DNA of 25,355 nucleotides from JBPBQZ01 sp050955105. Its GTDB lineage: Bacteria > Pseudomonadota > Gammaproteobacteria > Burkholderiales > Burkholderiaceae. Made by a program: the position numbers and the translations under genes. Location of the stretch: NCBI GenBank assembly GCA_050955105.1, contig JBPBQZ010000008.1, forward strand, positions 1 through 25,355. The letters are read 5' to 3'. The notes beneath the pieces were generated by a model. That model did not search any database. It saw only the letters and a list, made by a program, of their open reading frames with translations, and had not been told where the DNA came from. Shown piece after piece: positions 15,821-22,836 of the stretch. Each line of letters opens with the position of its first letter. The first letter of the stretch is position 1.

Positions 15821-15837
15821 TGCGCCATTTAGGTGCG
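15821..15837 (+). promoter_or_regulatory. NtrC-like enhancer site of glnA
   Basis: TGCGCCATTTAGGTGCG has the 17-bp length and both half-sites of the NtrC consensus TGCACCAAAATGGTGCA (11 of 17 identical, mismatches mostly in the centre). The site is flanked by an outer dyad GGGA (15817-15820) / TCCC (15840-15843). Its centre lies about 85 bp upstream of the predicted sigma-54 transcription start, a normal enhancer distance. Confidence 0.6.
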
Positions 15838-15887
15838 CGTCCCGGCGCACCGACCAGCCCGGCGGGCACGCCGGCAGGACTTGTGAG

Positions 15888-15903
15888 TGGCACACTTCCT
15901 GCT
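15888..15903 (+). promoter_or_regulatory. Sigma-54 (RpoN) promoter of glnA
   Basis: TGGCACACTTCCTGCT matches the -24/-12 consensus TGGCAC-N5-TTGCW with a perfect TGGCAC, and exactly 10 nt separate the invariant GG (15889-15890) and GC (15901-15902). Transcription would start near 15914, giving a leader of about 88 nt before the glnA ATG. Two NtrC-like sites lie upstream, and the cognate regulators ntrB and ntrC lie downstream. Confidence 0.8.
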
Positions 15904-16001
15904 CAGGTACCGCCCATTGTTTCGGGGGCTCGACAGGGCTTTTTAGGGTAAGACAACCGGGCGGTTTTCCGCAGATTTCAAAGGTAATCAGGAGAGAACG
16001 A

Positions 16002-17417
16002 ATGACCAAATCCGTGGCCGACGTCATCCAACTCGTCAAAGACGAGGACGTCAAGTTTGTCGATTTCCGCTTCACCGATACGCGCGGCAAAGAGCAGCAC
16101 GTGTCGGTGCCGGTATCGGCGTTTGACGAAGACAAATTTGAAAGCGGCCATGCCTTCGACGGTTCTTCGATTGCCGGTTGGAAGGGCATCGAAGCGTCCG
16201 ATATGTTGTTGATGCCAGACCCGGATACCGCCTATCTGGATCCGTTCTATGAAGAAACCACGCTGGTGATGACCTGCGACGTGATCGAGCCGTCGGACGG
16301 CAAAGGCTATGAACGCGATCCGCGCTCGATCGCCAAGCGCGCCGAAGCTTATTTGAAGAGCACCGGTCTGGGTGACACGGCGTTCTTCGGCCCGGAACCC
16401 GAATTCTTCATTTTCGATTCCGTGCAGTGGGATGTCGGCCTGTCGGGCAGCTTCGTCAAGATCAATTCCGAAGAAGCGCCGTGGTCGTCGGGCACCTTGC
16501 TCGATCATGGCAACAGCGGCCACCGGCCGGGCCTGAAGGGCGGCTACTTTCCAGTGGCGCCAGTCGACAGTTTCCAGGACATGCGCTCGGAAATGTGCTT
16601 GCTGCTCGAGCAGATCGGCATTCCGGTCGAAGTGCACCACCATGAAGTCGCGGGCCAGGGCCAGAACGAAATCGGCACCAAGTTCTCGACGCTGGTGCAG
16701 CGCGCCGACTGGACCATCCAGCTCAAGTACATCGTGCAGAACGTCGCGCACACCTATGGCAAAACCGCGACCTTCATGCCGAAGCCGGTCGTCGGCGACA
16801 ACGGTTCGGGCATGCACGTGCACCAATCGATCTGGAAAGACGGCCAGAACCTGTTCGCCGGCAACGGCTATGCGGGTCTGTCGGAATTCGCCTTGTTCTA
16901 CATCGGCGGCGTCATCAAGCATGCGCGCGCGCTGAACGCGATCACCAATCCGTCGACCAATTCGTACAAGCGTCTGGTTCCGCATTTCGAAGCGCCGGTC
17001 AAGCTTGCCTACTCGGCGCGTAACCGTTCGGCGTCGATTCGTATTCCGCACGTCGCTAATCCGAAGGGTCGTCGCATCGAAACGCGCTTCCCCGATCCGA
17101 TGGCCAATCCTTATCTGTGCTTCTCGGCGCTGATGATGGCGGGCCTGGACGGTGTGCAGAACAAGATTCATCCGGGCGAAGCCGCGGACAAGAATCTGTA
17201 TGACCTGCCGCCGGAAGAAGACGCGAAGATCCCGACCGTTTGCGGCGATCTGGAGCAGGCCTTGGGCTATCTGGACAAGGATCGCGAGTTCCTGACGCGC
17301 GGTGGTGTCTTCACCGACGGCATGATCGACGCCTATATCGACCTGAAGATGGGCGAAGTCACGCGCTATCGCGCGACGACCCACCCGATCGAATTCGATA
17401 TGTACTACTCGCTGTAG
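16002..17417 (+). CDS. glnA: Glutamine synthetase, type I
   Basis: GlnA joins glutamate and ammonia with ATP hydrolysis to make glutamine, the main ammonium-assimilating step. It works as a dodecamer in the cytosol. The 471-residue length is that of proteobacterial GS type I-beta. Motifs: FDGSSIAGWK near residue 53, FGPEPEFFIFD, the EVAGQGQNEIGTKF block with metal-ligand glutamate, NGSGMHVHQSIWK, NPSTNSYKRL, and the adenylylation site KNLYDLPPEE with Tyr400 (equivalent to E. coli Tyr397). That tyrosine predicts control by GlnE-type adenylylation. The frame is open further upstream, but ATG 16002 has AGGAG 7 nt before it and the correct family N-terminus MTKSVADVI. The gene is preceded by a sigma-54/NtrC control region and followed by a strong terminator. 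Confidence 0.98.
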   Translation: MTKSVADVIQLVKDEDVKFVDFRFTDTRGKEQHVSVPVSAFDEDKFESGHAFDGSSIAGWKGIEASDMLLMPDPDTAYLDPFYEETTLVMTCDVIEPSDGKGYERDPRSIAKRAEAYLKSTGLGDTAFFGPEPEFFIFDSVQWDVGLSGSFVKINSEEAPWSSGTLLDHGNSGHRPGLKGGYFPVAPVDSFQDMRSEMCLLLEQIGIPVEVHHHEVAGQGQNEIGTKFSTLVQRADWTIQLKYIVQNVAHTYGKTATFMPKPVVGDNGSGMHVHQSIWKDGQNLFAGNGYAGLSEFALFYIGGVIKHARALNAITNPSTNSYKRLVPHFEAPVKLAYSARNRSASIRIPHVANPKGRRIETRFPDPMANPYLCFSALMMAGLDGVQNKIHPGEAADKNLYDLPPEEDAKIPTVCGDLEQALGYLDKDREFLTRGGVFTDGMIDAYIDLKMGEVTRYRATTHPIEFDMYYSL

Positions 17418-17488
17418 TCGTTAGCGCCGTATCGAGGCCGGCACGCGCTAAGCGACAGGTTGCAGCAACCTGGCCGGCCGCAGTCCAG

Positions 17489-17517
17489 GAGGACGGCGCG
17501 GCCGTCCTCTTTTTTTT
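17489..17517 (+). terminator. Strong Rho-independent terminator after glnA
   Basis: GAGGACGGC (17489-17497) and GCCGTCCTC (17501-17509) form a perfect 9-bp stem with a GCG loop, directly followed by eight T residues (17510-17517). It separates glnA from ntrB, so ntrBC expression depends on read-through or on its own promoter. Confidence 0.93.
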
Positions 17518-17600
17518 ACGGTCGCCAGTGGGCCGTGACGATTCAAGCTGATCAACGCGAATTTGCCGGATACGATACCGGCAGGAGGGTCGAGCGTCTT

Positions 17601-18740
17601 ATGGATTTCAAAAGCTTGATGAGGCAGCGTCGCCCCGACACGACCGCGGATGTGCGCGACGATATGTCTGTTCTTTCCGCTTCCGGCTTGTTGCCCGGCC
17701 TGGAGGCACTGCCGACTGTTGTACTGTTGCTGGAACGTAAGACCCTGCGCATCGTTTTCGCCAATCCATCGGCCGAAGCCATGCTGGAAATGTCACGCCG
17801 CCAGCTCACGCAATTGGGCTGGGGCAATATCTTCGCCGACGACGATGCGCCGCTGGCGGCCTTCGCCGCCATGGCCGACGAGCGTTTTCCTACCACACAC
17901 CTCGACGCGGTGATTGCGCGCCCGAGCCGCGAGCCGATGCACGTGCATGTGGTGATCGGCGGACTCGACGCCTTGCCCGACTATGTGGTGGTCGAGCTGT
18001 TCGAGAACGAGCAGAAGCTGCGCTTCGATCGCGAAGAGCGCATTCTCGATCTGACCTCGGTCAACAAGCAGTTGATTCGCAATCTCGCGCATGAAATCAA
18101 GAATCCGCTAGGCGGCATTCGTGGCGCTGCGCAATTGCTGGAATTCGAACTCGGCGCGCGCGAGTTGCGCGAATACACGCAGGTCATCATCAAGGAATCC
18201 GACCGGCTGCAAACGCTGGTCGATCGTCTGCTGGAGCCGCACCGGCATCCGCATATCGTGCGCGACGTCAATGTGCACGAGGTCTGCGAGCGCGTGCGCG
18301 CGGTGATTCTGGCCGAGTTTCCGCGCGGCCTCACGATCGACCGCGACTTCGACGTGAGCGTGCCGAACCTGCGCGGCGACATCGAACAACTGATTCAAGC
18401 CTTGCTGAACATTGTGCGCAACGCGGCCGAAGCGCTGCGCGAACAGATTGCGCAGGGCCACGCGCGCATCGTCTTGCGCACACGCGTGGCGCGCAAAGTC
18501 ACCATAGCGAAAAGATTATGTAAGCTGGCACTCGACTTGCGTGTAATCGACAACGGCCCGGGGGTGCAGGAAGACCTTCGCGATCGGATCTTTTACCCAC
18601 TCGTGTCAGGCCGCGAAGACGGCAGTGGCTTGGGGCTGACCTTGGCGCAGAACTTCGTGCAACAGCACGACGGTTTGATCGAATGCGAAAGTCGTCCCGG
18701 ACATACCGAGTTTCAGATCCTGTTGCCGCTCATTTGCTGA
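17601..18740 (+). CDS. ntrB: Nitrogen regulation sensor histidine kinase NtrB (GlnL)
   Basis: NtrB phosphorylates or dephosphorylates NtrC according to nitrogen status, normally under control of PII protein. It is cytosolic, and no membrane segment is present. The 379-residue product has an N-terminal PAS domain (about 35-145, from LPGLEALPTVVLLLE), the dimerisation/phosphoacceptor region NLAHEIKNPLGGIRGAAQLL with His164, then the ATPase domain with the N box (QALLNIVRNAAEAL), G1 (DNGPGV) and G2 (GREDGSGLGLTLAQ). The catalytic core is near-identical to remembered Burkholderia NtrB; the first 30 residues are variable. ATG 17601 has AGGAGG at 17583-17588, 12 nt upstream, rather far but the only good site; upstream in-frame codons read into the glnA terminator. 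ntrC follows after 83 bp. Confidence 0.95.
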   Translation: MDFKSLMRQRRPDTTADVRDDMSVLSASGLLPGLEALPTVVLLLERKTLRIVFANPSAEAMLEMSRRQLTQLGWGNIFADDDAPLAAFAAMADERFPTTHLDAVIARPSREPMHVHVVIGGLDALPDYVVVELFENEQKLRFDREERILDLTSVNKQLIRNLAHEIKNPLGGIRGAAQLLEFELGARELREYTQVIIKESDRLQTLVDRLLEPHRHPHIVRDVNVHEVCERVRAVILAEFPRGLTIDRDFDVSVPNLRGDIEQLIQALLNIVRNAAEALREQIAQGHARIVLRTRVARKVTIAKRLCKLALDLRVIDNGPGVQEDLRDRIFYPLVSGREDGSGLGLTLAQNFVQQHDGLIECESRPGHTEFQILLPLIC

Positions 18741-18823
18741 CGCCTCGGCTTCGGCCCGCTTAGCCCCCGCAGCAGCATTGAACGCGTGGGCGGCACAGGC
18801 ATGCACCGGCATAGTCTCGCGTT

Positions 18824-20416
18824 ATGGAAAATATGAAGCCGATCTGGATAGTAGACGACGACCAGTCGATCCGTTGGGTCCTTGAAAAGGCGCTGGCGCG
18901 CGAGAATTTCGTGACGCGCAGCTTCGCCAATGTGCGCGAAGCCATGGCAGTGCTCGAATACGACGCGCCGCAAGTGCTTGTTTCGGATATCCGCATGCCC
19001 GGCGGTTCAGGGCTGGACTTGCTGCAACACATGCGGGAACGCCTGCCCGAGGTGCCCGTCATCATCATGACGGCGTTCTCCGACCTCGATAGCGCGGTGG
19101 CGGCCTTTCAGGGCGGCGCCTTCGAATACCTGGCCAAGCCTTTCGATATCGACAAGGCGGTCGAGCTGATCCGGCGCGCGGTCGAAGAGAGCTTGCGCGG
19201 CCAAATGGCCAGCGAAGACCGCTTGACCGACACGCCCGAAATGCTGGGGCAGGCCGGCGCCATGCAGGACATGTTTCGCGCCATCGGGCGTCTTTCGAAT
19301 TCGATTGCCACGGTATTGATCACGGGTGAGTCGGGCACCGGTAAGGAGCTCGTGGCACGCGCACTGCATCGGCATAGCCCGCGCGTGAGCGGTCCATTCA
19401 TCGCGCTGAACACGGCGGCAATTCCGAAAGACCTGCTCGAATCGGAGCTCTTCGGACACGAGCGTGGTTCATTCACTGGCGCGCAGGCCGCGCGCCAGGG
19501 TCGCTTCGAGCAAGCCGAGAACGGCACGCTGTTCCTCGACGAAATCGGCGACATGCCGTTCGATCTGCAAACGCGCCTGTTGCGCGTGTTGTCGGATGGC
19601 CAGTTCTATCGAGTGGGCGGCCACAACCCCTTGCGCGCGAACGTGCGCGTGATCGCGGCTACCCATCAGAACCTCGAGCAGCGCGTGCGCCAAGGATTGT
19701 TTCGCGAGGATCTTTATCACCGGCTGAATGTGATTCGCTTGCGCCTGCCGGCGCTGCGCGAGCGCTCCGAAGACATCCCTCTGCTCACGCGCCACTTCCT
19801 GCAGAAAAGCGCGCGCGAACTGGGCGGCGATCAAAAGCGCGTGACCGAGGATACGCTGGCCTACCTGGCGTCGTTGCCATTTCCGGGCAATGTGCGTCAA
19901 CTGGAAAACCTCTGCAACTGGTTGACCGTGATGGCGCCGGCGCAGACCATCGAAATCAAGGATTTGCCGCCCGACCTGGTGCCGAGCGGCATGGCATCGT
20001 CAGCGGCCGCGGGTGCTGGCGCGGCCGGCGGCGCGGGCGCATGGATCGGCCAGGGTGGCGGGGAAGAGTTGGACGAAGTCGGGCGCGCGGCGTCCGGCGT
20101 TTCTCCCGAACAGGCGGCTGCGGTCGGGGCGGGATTGCCTGGCGGCGGCGCGGGCGCTTTCAGTGGTGCGGGCATGGCCGCGAGCAAGGCCGCTGCGCTG
20201 ATCAATGGCTGGGAAAGCAATCTGCGCGCGGAAGTGGCGCGCCTGTTGCGCGAAAACGCGCCCGACGTAATGGACGTGGTGGGCCGGCGTTTCGAAGCCG
20301 CGGTGATCCGCGAGGCCCTCGACTTCACGCGCGGCCGCAAGGTCGAAGCGGCGGAGCGCCTGGGCATCGGCCGCAACACCATCACCCGCAAGATTCAGGA
20401 ATTGAATATCGAGTAA
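18824..20416 (+). CDS. ntrC: Nitrogen regulation response regulator NtrC (GlnG), sigma-54 activator
   Basis: When phosphorylated by NtrB, NtrC oligomerises on enhancers and opens sigma-54 promoters such as the one before glnA here. The 530 residues comprise a receiver domain (1-125) with the acidic cluster VDDDQ, phosphoacceptor D55 in VSDIRMPGG and lysine in YLAKPF; an AAA+ domain (about 140-385) with Walker A GESGTGKE (168-175), the sigma-54 contact loop GSFTGA (215-220) and Walker B GTLFLDEIGD; and a Fis-type helix-turn-helix (about 490-528) with GRKVEAAERLGIGRNTITRK. The contact loop has Ser where GAFTGA is usual. A Gly/Ala-rich linker of about 65 residues (390-455) separates AAA+ and DNA-binding domains. 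The start could be ATG 18824 or ATG 18833 (MKPIWIVDDD), since neither has a strong Shine-Dalgarno. Confidence 0.96.
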   Translation: MENMKPIWIVDDDQSIRWVLEKALARENFVTRSFANVREAMAVLEYDAPQVLVSDIRMPGGSGLDLLQHMRERLPEVPVIIMTAFSDLDSAVAAFQGGAFEYLAKPFDIDKAVELIRRAVEESLRGQMASEDRLTDTPEMLGQAGAMQDMFRAIGRLSNSIATVLITGESGTGKELVARALHRHSPRVSGPFIALNTAAIPKDLLESELFGHERGSFTGAQAARQGRFEQAENGTLFLDEIGDMPFDLQTRLLRVLSDGQFYRVGGHNPLRANVRVIAATHQNLEQRVRQGLFREDLYHRLNVIRLRLPALRERSEDIPLLTRHFLQKSARELGGDQKRVTEDTLAYLASLPFPGNVRQLENLCNWLTVMAPAQTIEIKDLPPDLVPSGMASSAAAGAGAAGGAGAWIGQGGGEELDEVGRAASGVSPEQAAAVGAGLPGGGAGAFSGAGMAASKAAALINGWESNLRAEVARLLRENAPDVMDVVGRRFEAAVIREALDFTRGRKVEAAERLGIGRNTITRKIQELNIE

Positions 20417-20435
20417 GCGCCCGGGGGCTGGGCGC
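20417..20435. terminator. Hairpin between convergent ntrC and xthA
   Basis: GCGCCC (20417-20422) and GGGCGC (20430-20435) form a 6-bp stem immediately after the ntrC stop, in the 37-bp gap to the convergent xthA. There is no T-tract on either strand, so this is only a tentative terminator. Confidence 0.3.
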
Positions 20436-20453
20436 CGGGTCTTACGCCACGAC

Positions 20454-21287
20454 TTACGCGACGGCGGTAGGCGGTGGAGGCGGCTCAGTCGCCGAGACAT
20501 GGGTCGGCAACTTATCCAGATCGGCAATCACCGGTGCGTGATCGGACGGCTGTTCCCAGGCCCGTGGGCGCTTGTCGATTTCGCAGGCGCCGCAGGCCTC
20601 GATCAGCGCATCCGACAGCAAGATGTGGTCAATGCGCAAGCCGGCGTTGCGGCGGAACCCCAGCATTCGATAATCCCACCAGCTGAACGCCTTCGGCGCC
20701 TGCTCGAAGCGGCGGAATGAATCGTGCAGGCCGAGCGCGTTCAACTGCGCGAGCGCCTCCCGTTCATCCACCGACACAAGATTTTGGCCGACCCAGGCTT
20801 GCGGATCGTGCACATCGCGGTCTTCTGGCGCGACATTGAAGTCGCCACCCAGCGCCAGTTTGTCGTGGCGTTGCAGTTCATCTTTCAGCCAATCGCGCAA
20901 CGCCGCCATCCAGCGCAACTTGTACGCGAACTTGTCCGTGCCGGGCGCCTGGCCATTGGGGAAATACGCGCTCACGATGCGCACGCCATCGAGCGTCGCC
21001 GCGATCACGCGACGTTGCGGATCTTCGAAGCCGGGGATGTTGCGGACCACGTCGGCTTCATCGAGCTGCAGCGACGCGCGATAGACCAGTGCCACGCCGT
21101 TGTAGGTTTTCTGGCCGGCGGACAAGGCGCGGTAACCGACCGCCTCGAGCGCCGCATGGGGGAACTTCTCGTCGACGATCTTCAGTTCCTGCAGGCATAG
21201 CACGTCGACTGGCGCGAGCGCCAGCCAGTCGAGTACGTGCTGCAGGCGTACGTTCAAAGAGTTGACGTTCCATGTGGCGATTTTCAT
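20454..21287 (-). CDS. xthA: Exodeoxyribonuclease III (AP endonuclease)
   Basis: This enzyme cleaves DNA at abasic sites and removes 3' blocks during base-excision repair. The 277-residue product carries the exonuclease-endonuclease-phosphatase signature in order: KIATWNVNSLNVR at the N-terminus, LCLQELKI with the metal-binding Glu, VSAYFPNG, LALGGDFNVAPEDRDVHDP with the Asp/Asn pair, SWWDYR, GLRIDHILLSD and the catalytic PSDHAPVIADL near residues 248-258. The last ~18 residues (TEPPPPPTAVA) form a proline-rich extension beyond the usual end. ATG 21287 gives the exact family N-terminus. The gene is convergent with ntrC. In betaproteobacteria this family is often annotated xth/exoA; whether it is the XthA or ExoA type is not resolved here. 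Confidence 0.94.
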   Translation of the reverse strand: MKIATWNVNSLNVRLQHVLDWLALAPVDVLCLQELKIVDEKFPHAALEAVGYRALSAGQKTYNGVALVYRASLQLDEADVVRNIPGFEDPQRRVIAATLDGVRIVSAYFPNGQAPGTDKFAYKLRWMAALRDWLKDELQRHDKLALGGDFNVAPEDRDVHDPQAWVGQNLVSVDEREALAQLNALGLHDSFRRFEQAPKAFSWWDYRMLGFRRNAGLRIDHILLSDALIEACGACEIDKRPRAWEQPSDHAPVIADLDKLPTHVSATEPPPPPTAVA

Positions 21288-21314
21288 TGTTTCTATAACC
21301 GGTTGAATTGCGGG

Positions 21315-21320
21315 ATTTTA
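21315..21320 (-). promoter_or_regulatory. Possible -10 element for xthA
   Basis: On the minus strand this reads TAAAAT (five of six consensus positions), preceded by AAC. Transcription would start near 21308, leaving a leader of about 20 nt. No good -35 is seen 17 bp upstream. Confidence 0.35.
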
Positions 21321-21554
21321 GTTTATCGAGGCGCTTTTGATACCCCCATGGATTAAGCCATTACACGCGTGCCGGCCGTACCGTTCACCATTTCCGCAAT
21401 GCATTCGAGCGCGCGCCGATCGAACCCAATACAACGCCCTGGTTGATCCAGCAACTGTTGTCACGCGTGAACATGGCGTTTGGGCGGCGGCAGAACGAAA
21501 CCCGCATGGCCGAGGCAATTTGCATGATTAGGTCACCTGGTGGGGCTTGGCCTT

Positions 21555-21566
21555 TGATCTGGATCA
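21555..21566. repeat. Short dyad TGATC-TG-GATCA upstream of the alcohol dehydrogenase
   Basis: A perfect 5-bp inverted repeat with a 2-bp spacer, about 140 bp before ATG 21703. It could be an operator half of a control region; no regulator gene is adjacent. Confidence 0.35.
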
Positions 21567-21579
21567 GTCATTTAACGAT

Positions 21580-21601
21580 TCGTGCATTGCCTGATGCACG
21601 A
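21580..21601. repeat. Perfect 8-bp inverted repeat upstream of the alcohol dehydrogenase
   Basis: TCGTGCAT (21580-21587) and ATGCACGA (21594-21601) are exact inverted copies around a 6-nt centre. This is either a hairpin in RNA or a 22-bp operator-like dyad about 100 bp before the dehydrogenase start. No T-tract follows, so it is not a terminator. Confidence 0.55.
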
Positions 21602-21702
21602 GCGCTTGCGGATACCGACCAATATGTTTCAAATGTCATTCAAAGAACCGCTGACGCACCGCGCAGTGGCATCCAACGAATGTGATCAGCAGGAGCTTCG
21701 AT

Positions 21703-22692
21703 ATGAGAGCGATGGTTTTCGACGGTAGCGGGCCCACGTTGCGCGAAACGGACTTGCCAGATCTGACGCCCGGACCCGGACAGTTATTGATCGATGTCCA
21801 CACCTGCGGGGTGTGCCGCACCGATCTGCATCTGGTCGACGGCGAGCTTCCAGACCCGAAGCGGCCGGTGATTCCTGGCCACGAAATTGTCGGCGTGGTG
21901 GCCGCGCTCGGCGATGGTGTATCGGGCTTCGCGCTGGGCGAGCGCGTGGGCGTGCCATGGCTCGGCCACACCTGCGGCACTTGCCGATTCTGCCGATCAG
22001 GCCGCGAAAACCTTTGCGACCGGCCTGGCTTTACCGGCTACACCCTCGATGGCGGCTATGCCGGGCGCGTGGTTGTCGAAAGCGAATATTGTTTGCACCT
22101 GCCGGAACAGTATTCCGATGAAGAGGCGGCCCCGCTGCTCTGCGCGGGGCTCATCGGCTATCGCTCGCTGATGATGACGGGCGACGCGAAACGGCTCGGC
22201 ATTTATGGTTTTGGTGCAGCCGCGCATCTTGTCGCGCAGATTGCGCGGCATCAGGGACGCAGCGTCTATGCATTCACGCGCGAGGGCGACGTGGCGGCGC
22301 AGGCGCTCGCCATGCGAGTCGGCGCATGCTGGGCCGGCAGCAGCACCGAACAGCCTCCCGAAGAACTCGACGCCGCCTTGCTGTTCGCACCGGTAGGCGC
22401 GCTGGTGCCAGCCGCGCTCAAGGCCGTGGCCAAAGGCGGCATCGTGGTGTGCGGCGGCATTCACATGAGCGATATTCCGTCGTTTTCCTACGCACTGCTG
22501 TGGGGTGAACGGACGGTTGTGTCGGTAGCCAATCTGACTCGCGAAGATGGGCACGCGTTCATGCGCGTCGCTGGCGAATTCACGCTGGAGGTGATGACCA
22601 AGGCCTACCGCCTCAGCGAAGCCAATCAGGCACTCGATGATCTGCGCCACGGCCGCGTGCAAGGCGCAGCGGTGCTCAAAGTGTCGCGCTGA
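21703..22692 (+). CDS. Zinc-dependent alcohol dehydrogenase (MDR superfamily)
   Basis: This is an NAD(P)-dependent alcohol dehydrogenase of the zinc-containing medium-chain family. The 329-residue product has the catalytic zinc set: Cys38 in CGVCRTDLH, GHE with His60-Glu61, and Cys147 in LLCAG. The structural zinc has its four cysteines in the standard spacing (C91, C94, C97, C105). The GERVGVPWLG block is typical. The Rossmann motif is GIYGFGAAAHLVAQ from residue 166, the GxGxxA type. The short length and LxxAxxALxDLRxGRVxGAAVL ending fit the bacterial AdhA-like/YjgB-like group; the alcohol is unknown. ATG 21703 is chosen because AGGAG lies 7 nt upstream, although the frame opens 21 nt earlier. 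It converges with the cyd relic. Confidence 0.92.
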   Translation: MRAMVFDGSGPTLRETDLPDLTPGPGQLLIDVHTCGVCRTDLHLVDGELPDPKRPVIPGHEIVGVVAALGDGVSGFALGERVGVPWLGHTCGTCRFCRSGRENLCDRPGFTGYTLDGGYAGRVVVESEYCLHLPEQYSDEEAAPLLCAGLIGYRSLMMTGDAKRLGIYGFGAAAHLVAQIARHQGRSVYAFTREGDVAAQALAMRVGACWAGSSTEQPPEELDAALLFAPVGALVPAALKAVAKGGIVVCGGIHMSDIPSFSYALLWGERTVVSVANLTREDGHAFMRVAGEFTLEVMTKAYRLSEANQALDDLRHGRVQGAAVLKVSR

Positions 22693-22697
22693 GCCCC

Positions 22698-22712
22698 GGG
22701 GGATGAGCCCCC
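22698..22712. terminator. GGGGG/CCCCC hairpin between adh and cydX
   Basis: GGGGG (22698-22702) and CCCCC (22708-22712) with loop ATGAG form a small strong stem in the 33-bp gap between convergent genes. No T-tract is present, so termination efficiency is doubtful. Confidence 0.3.
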
Positions 22713-22725
22713 AGGCAGGCGCGTC

Positions 22726-22821
22726 TTAGTCCGGCCCGCCGCGTGCTTCCAGCCACATTGCGTTGACCACGCCGAACGAAGCTGCCAGGCAGACGCCGAG
22801 AATCCAAGTGAAATACCACAT
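22726..22821 (-). CDS. cydX: CydX/YbgT-type small subunit of cytochrome bd quinol oxidase
   Basis: The 31-residue product MWYFTWILGVCLAASFGVVN followed by AMWLEARGGPD is a clear CydX. It has the conserved W-Y/F-T/S-W-I-L-G start, a single transmembrane helix, the conserved NAMW-E and a short polar tail. CydX stabilises the haem site of cytochrome bd in the inner membrane. The start ATG at 22821 is preceded by GGAG at 22829-22832 and lies 15 bp after the cydB stop, the usual cydABX spacing. The gene itself is intact, but its partner genes just upstream are truncated, so it has no local oxidase to join. It could serve a complete oxidase encoded elsewhere, or simply not yet have decayed. Confidence 0.9.
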   Translation of the reverse strand: MWYFTWILGVCLAASFGVVNAMWLEARGGPD

Positions 22822-22836
22822 CGCTATTGCTCCAAA

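Larger units (their letters stand above)
21288..21702 (+). other. Intergenic region between xthA and the alcohol dehydrogenase; possible gene remnant
   Basis: This 415-base region is less GC-rich than its neighbours. One plus-strand frame is open from 21341 to a stop at 21683-21685 without a good start codon. Its first ~55 codons are protein-like in composition (for example RNAFERAPIEPNTTPWLIQQ, then VNMAFGRRQNETRMAEA), while the rest looks like non-coding sequence. I do not recognise a family. It may be the decayed remainder of a gene, or chance. The region also holds two dyads (listed separately) and AGGAG at 21691-21695 serving the next gene. Confidence 0.35.

Noticed and set aside
15706..15828. 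41-codon N-terminal extension of the rhodanese
   Set aside because: It would run into the glnA regulatory sites and does not resemble the family; MSTVEQLY at 15705 does.
15916..15945. A sigma-70 promoter for glnA (TTGTTT with TTTTTA at 17 bp)
   Set aside because: The -10 match is poor and lies downstream of the predicted sigma-54 start; not supported beyond chance.
15807..16001. 65-codon N-terminal extension of glnA
   Set aside because: The frame is open, but it overlaps the sigma-54 promoter and an NtrC-like site. AGGAG and the standard N-terminus place the start at 16002.
15978..17384. A 468-codon open frame antisense to glnA
   Set aside because: Composition is typical of an antisense shadow (Arg/His/Val/Asp-rich), and glnA on the other strand is unmistakable.
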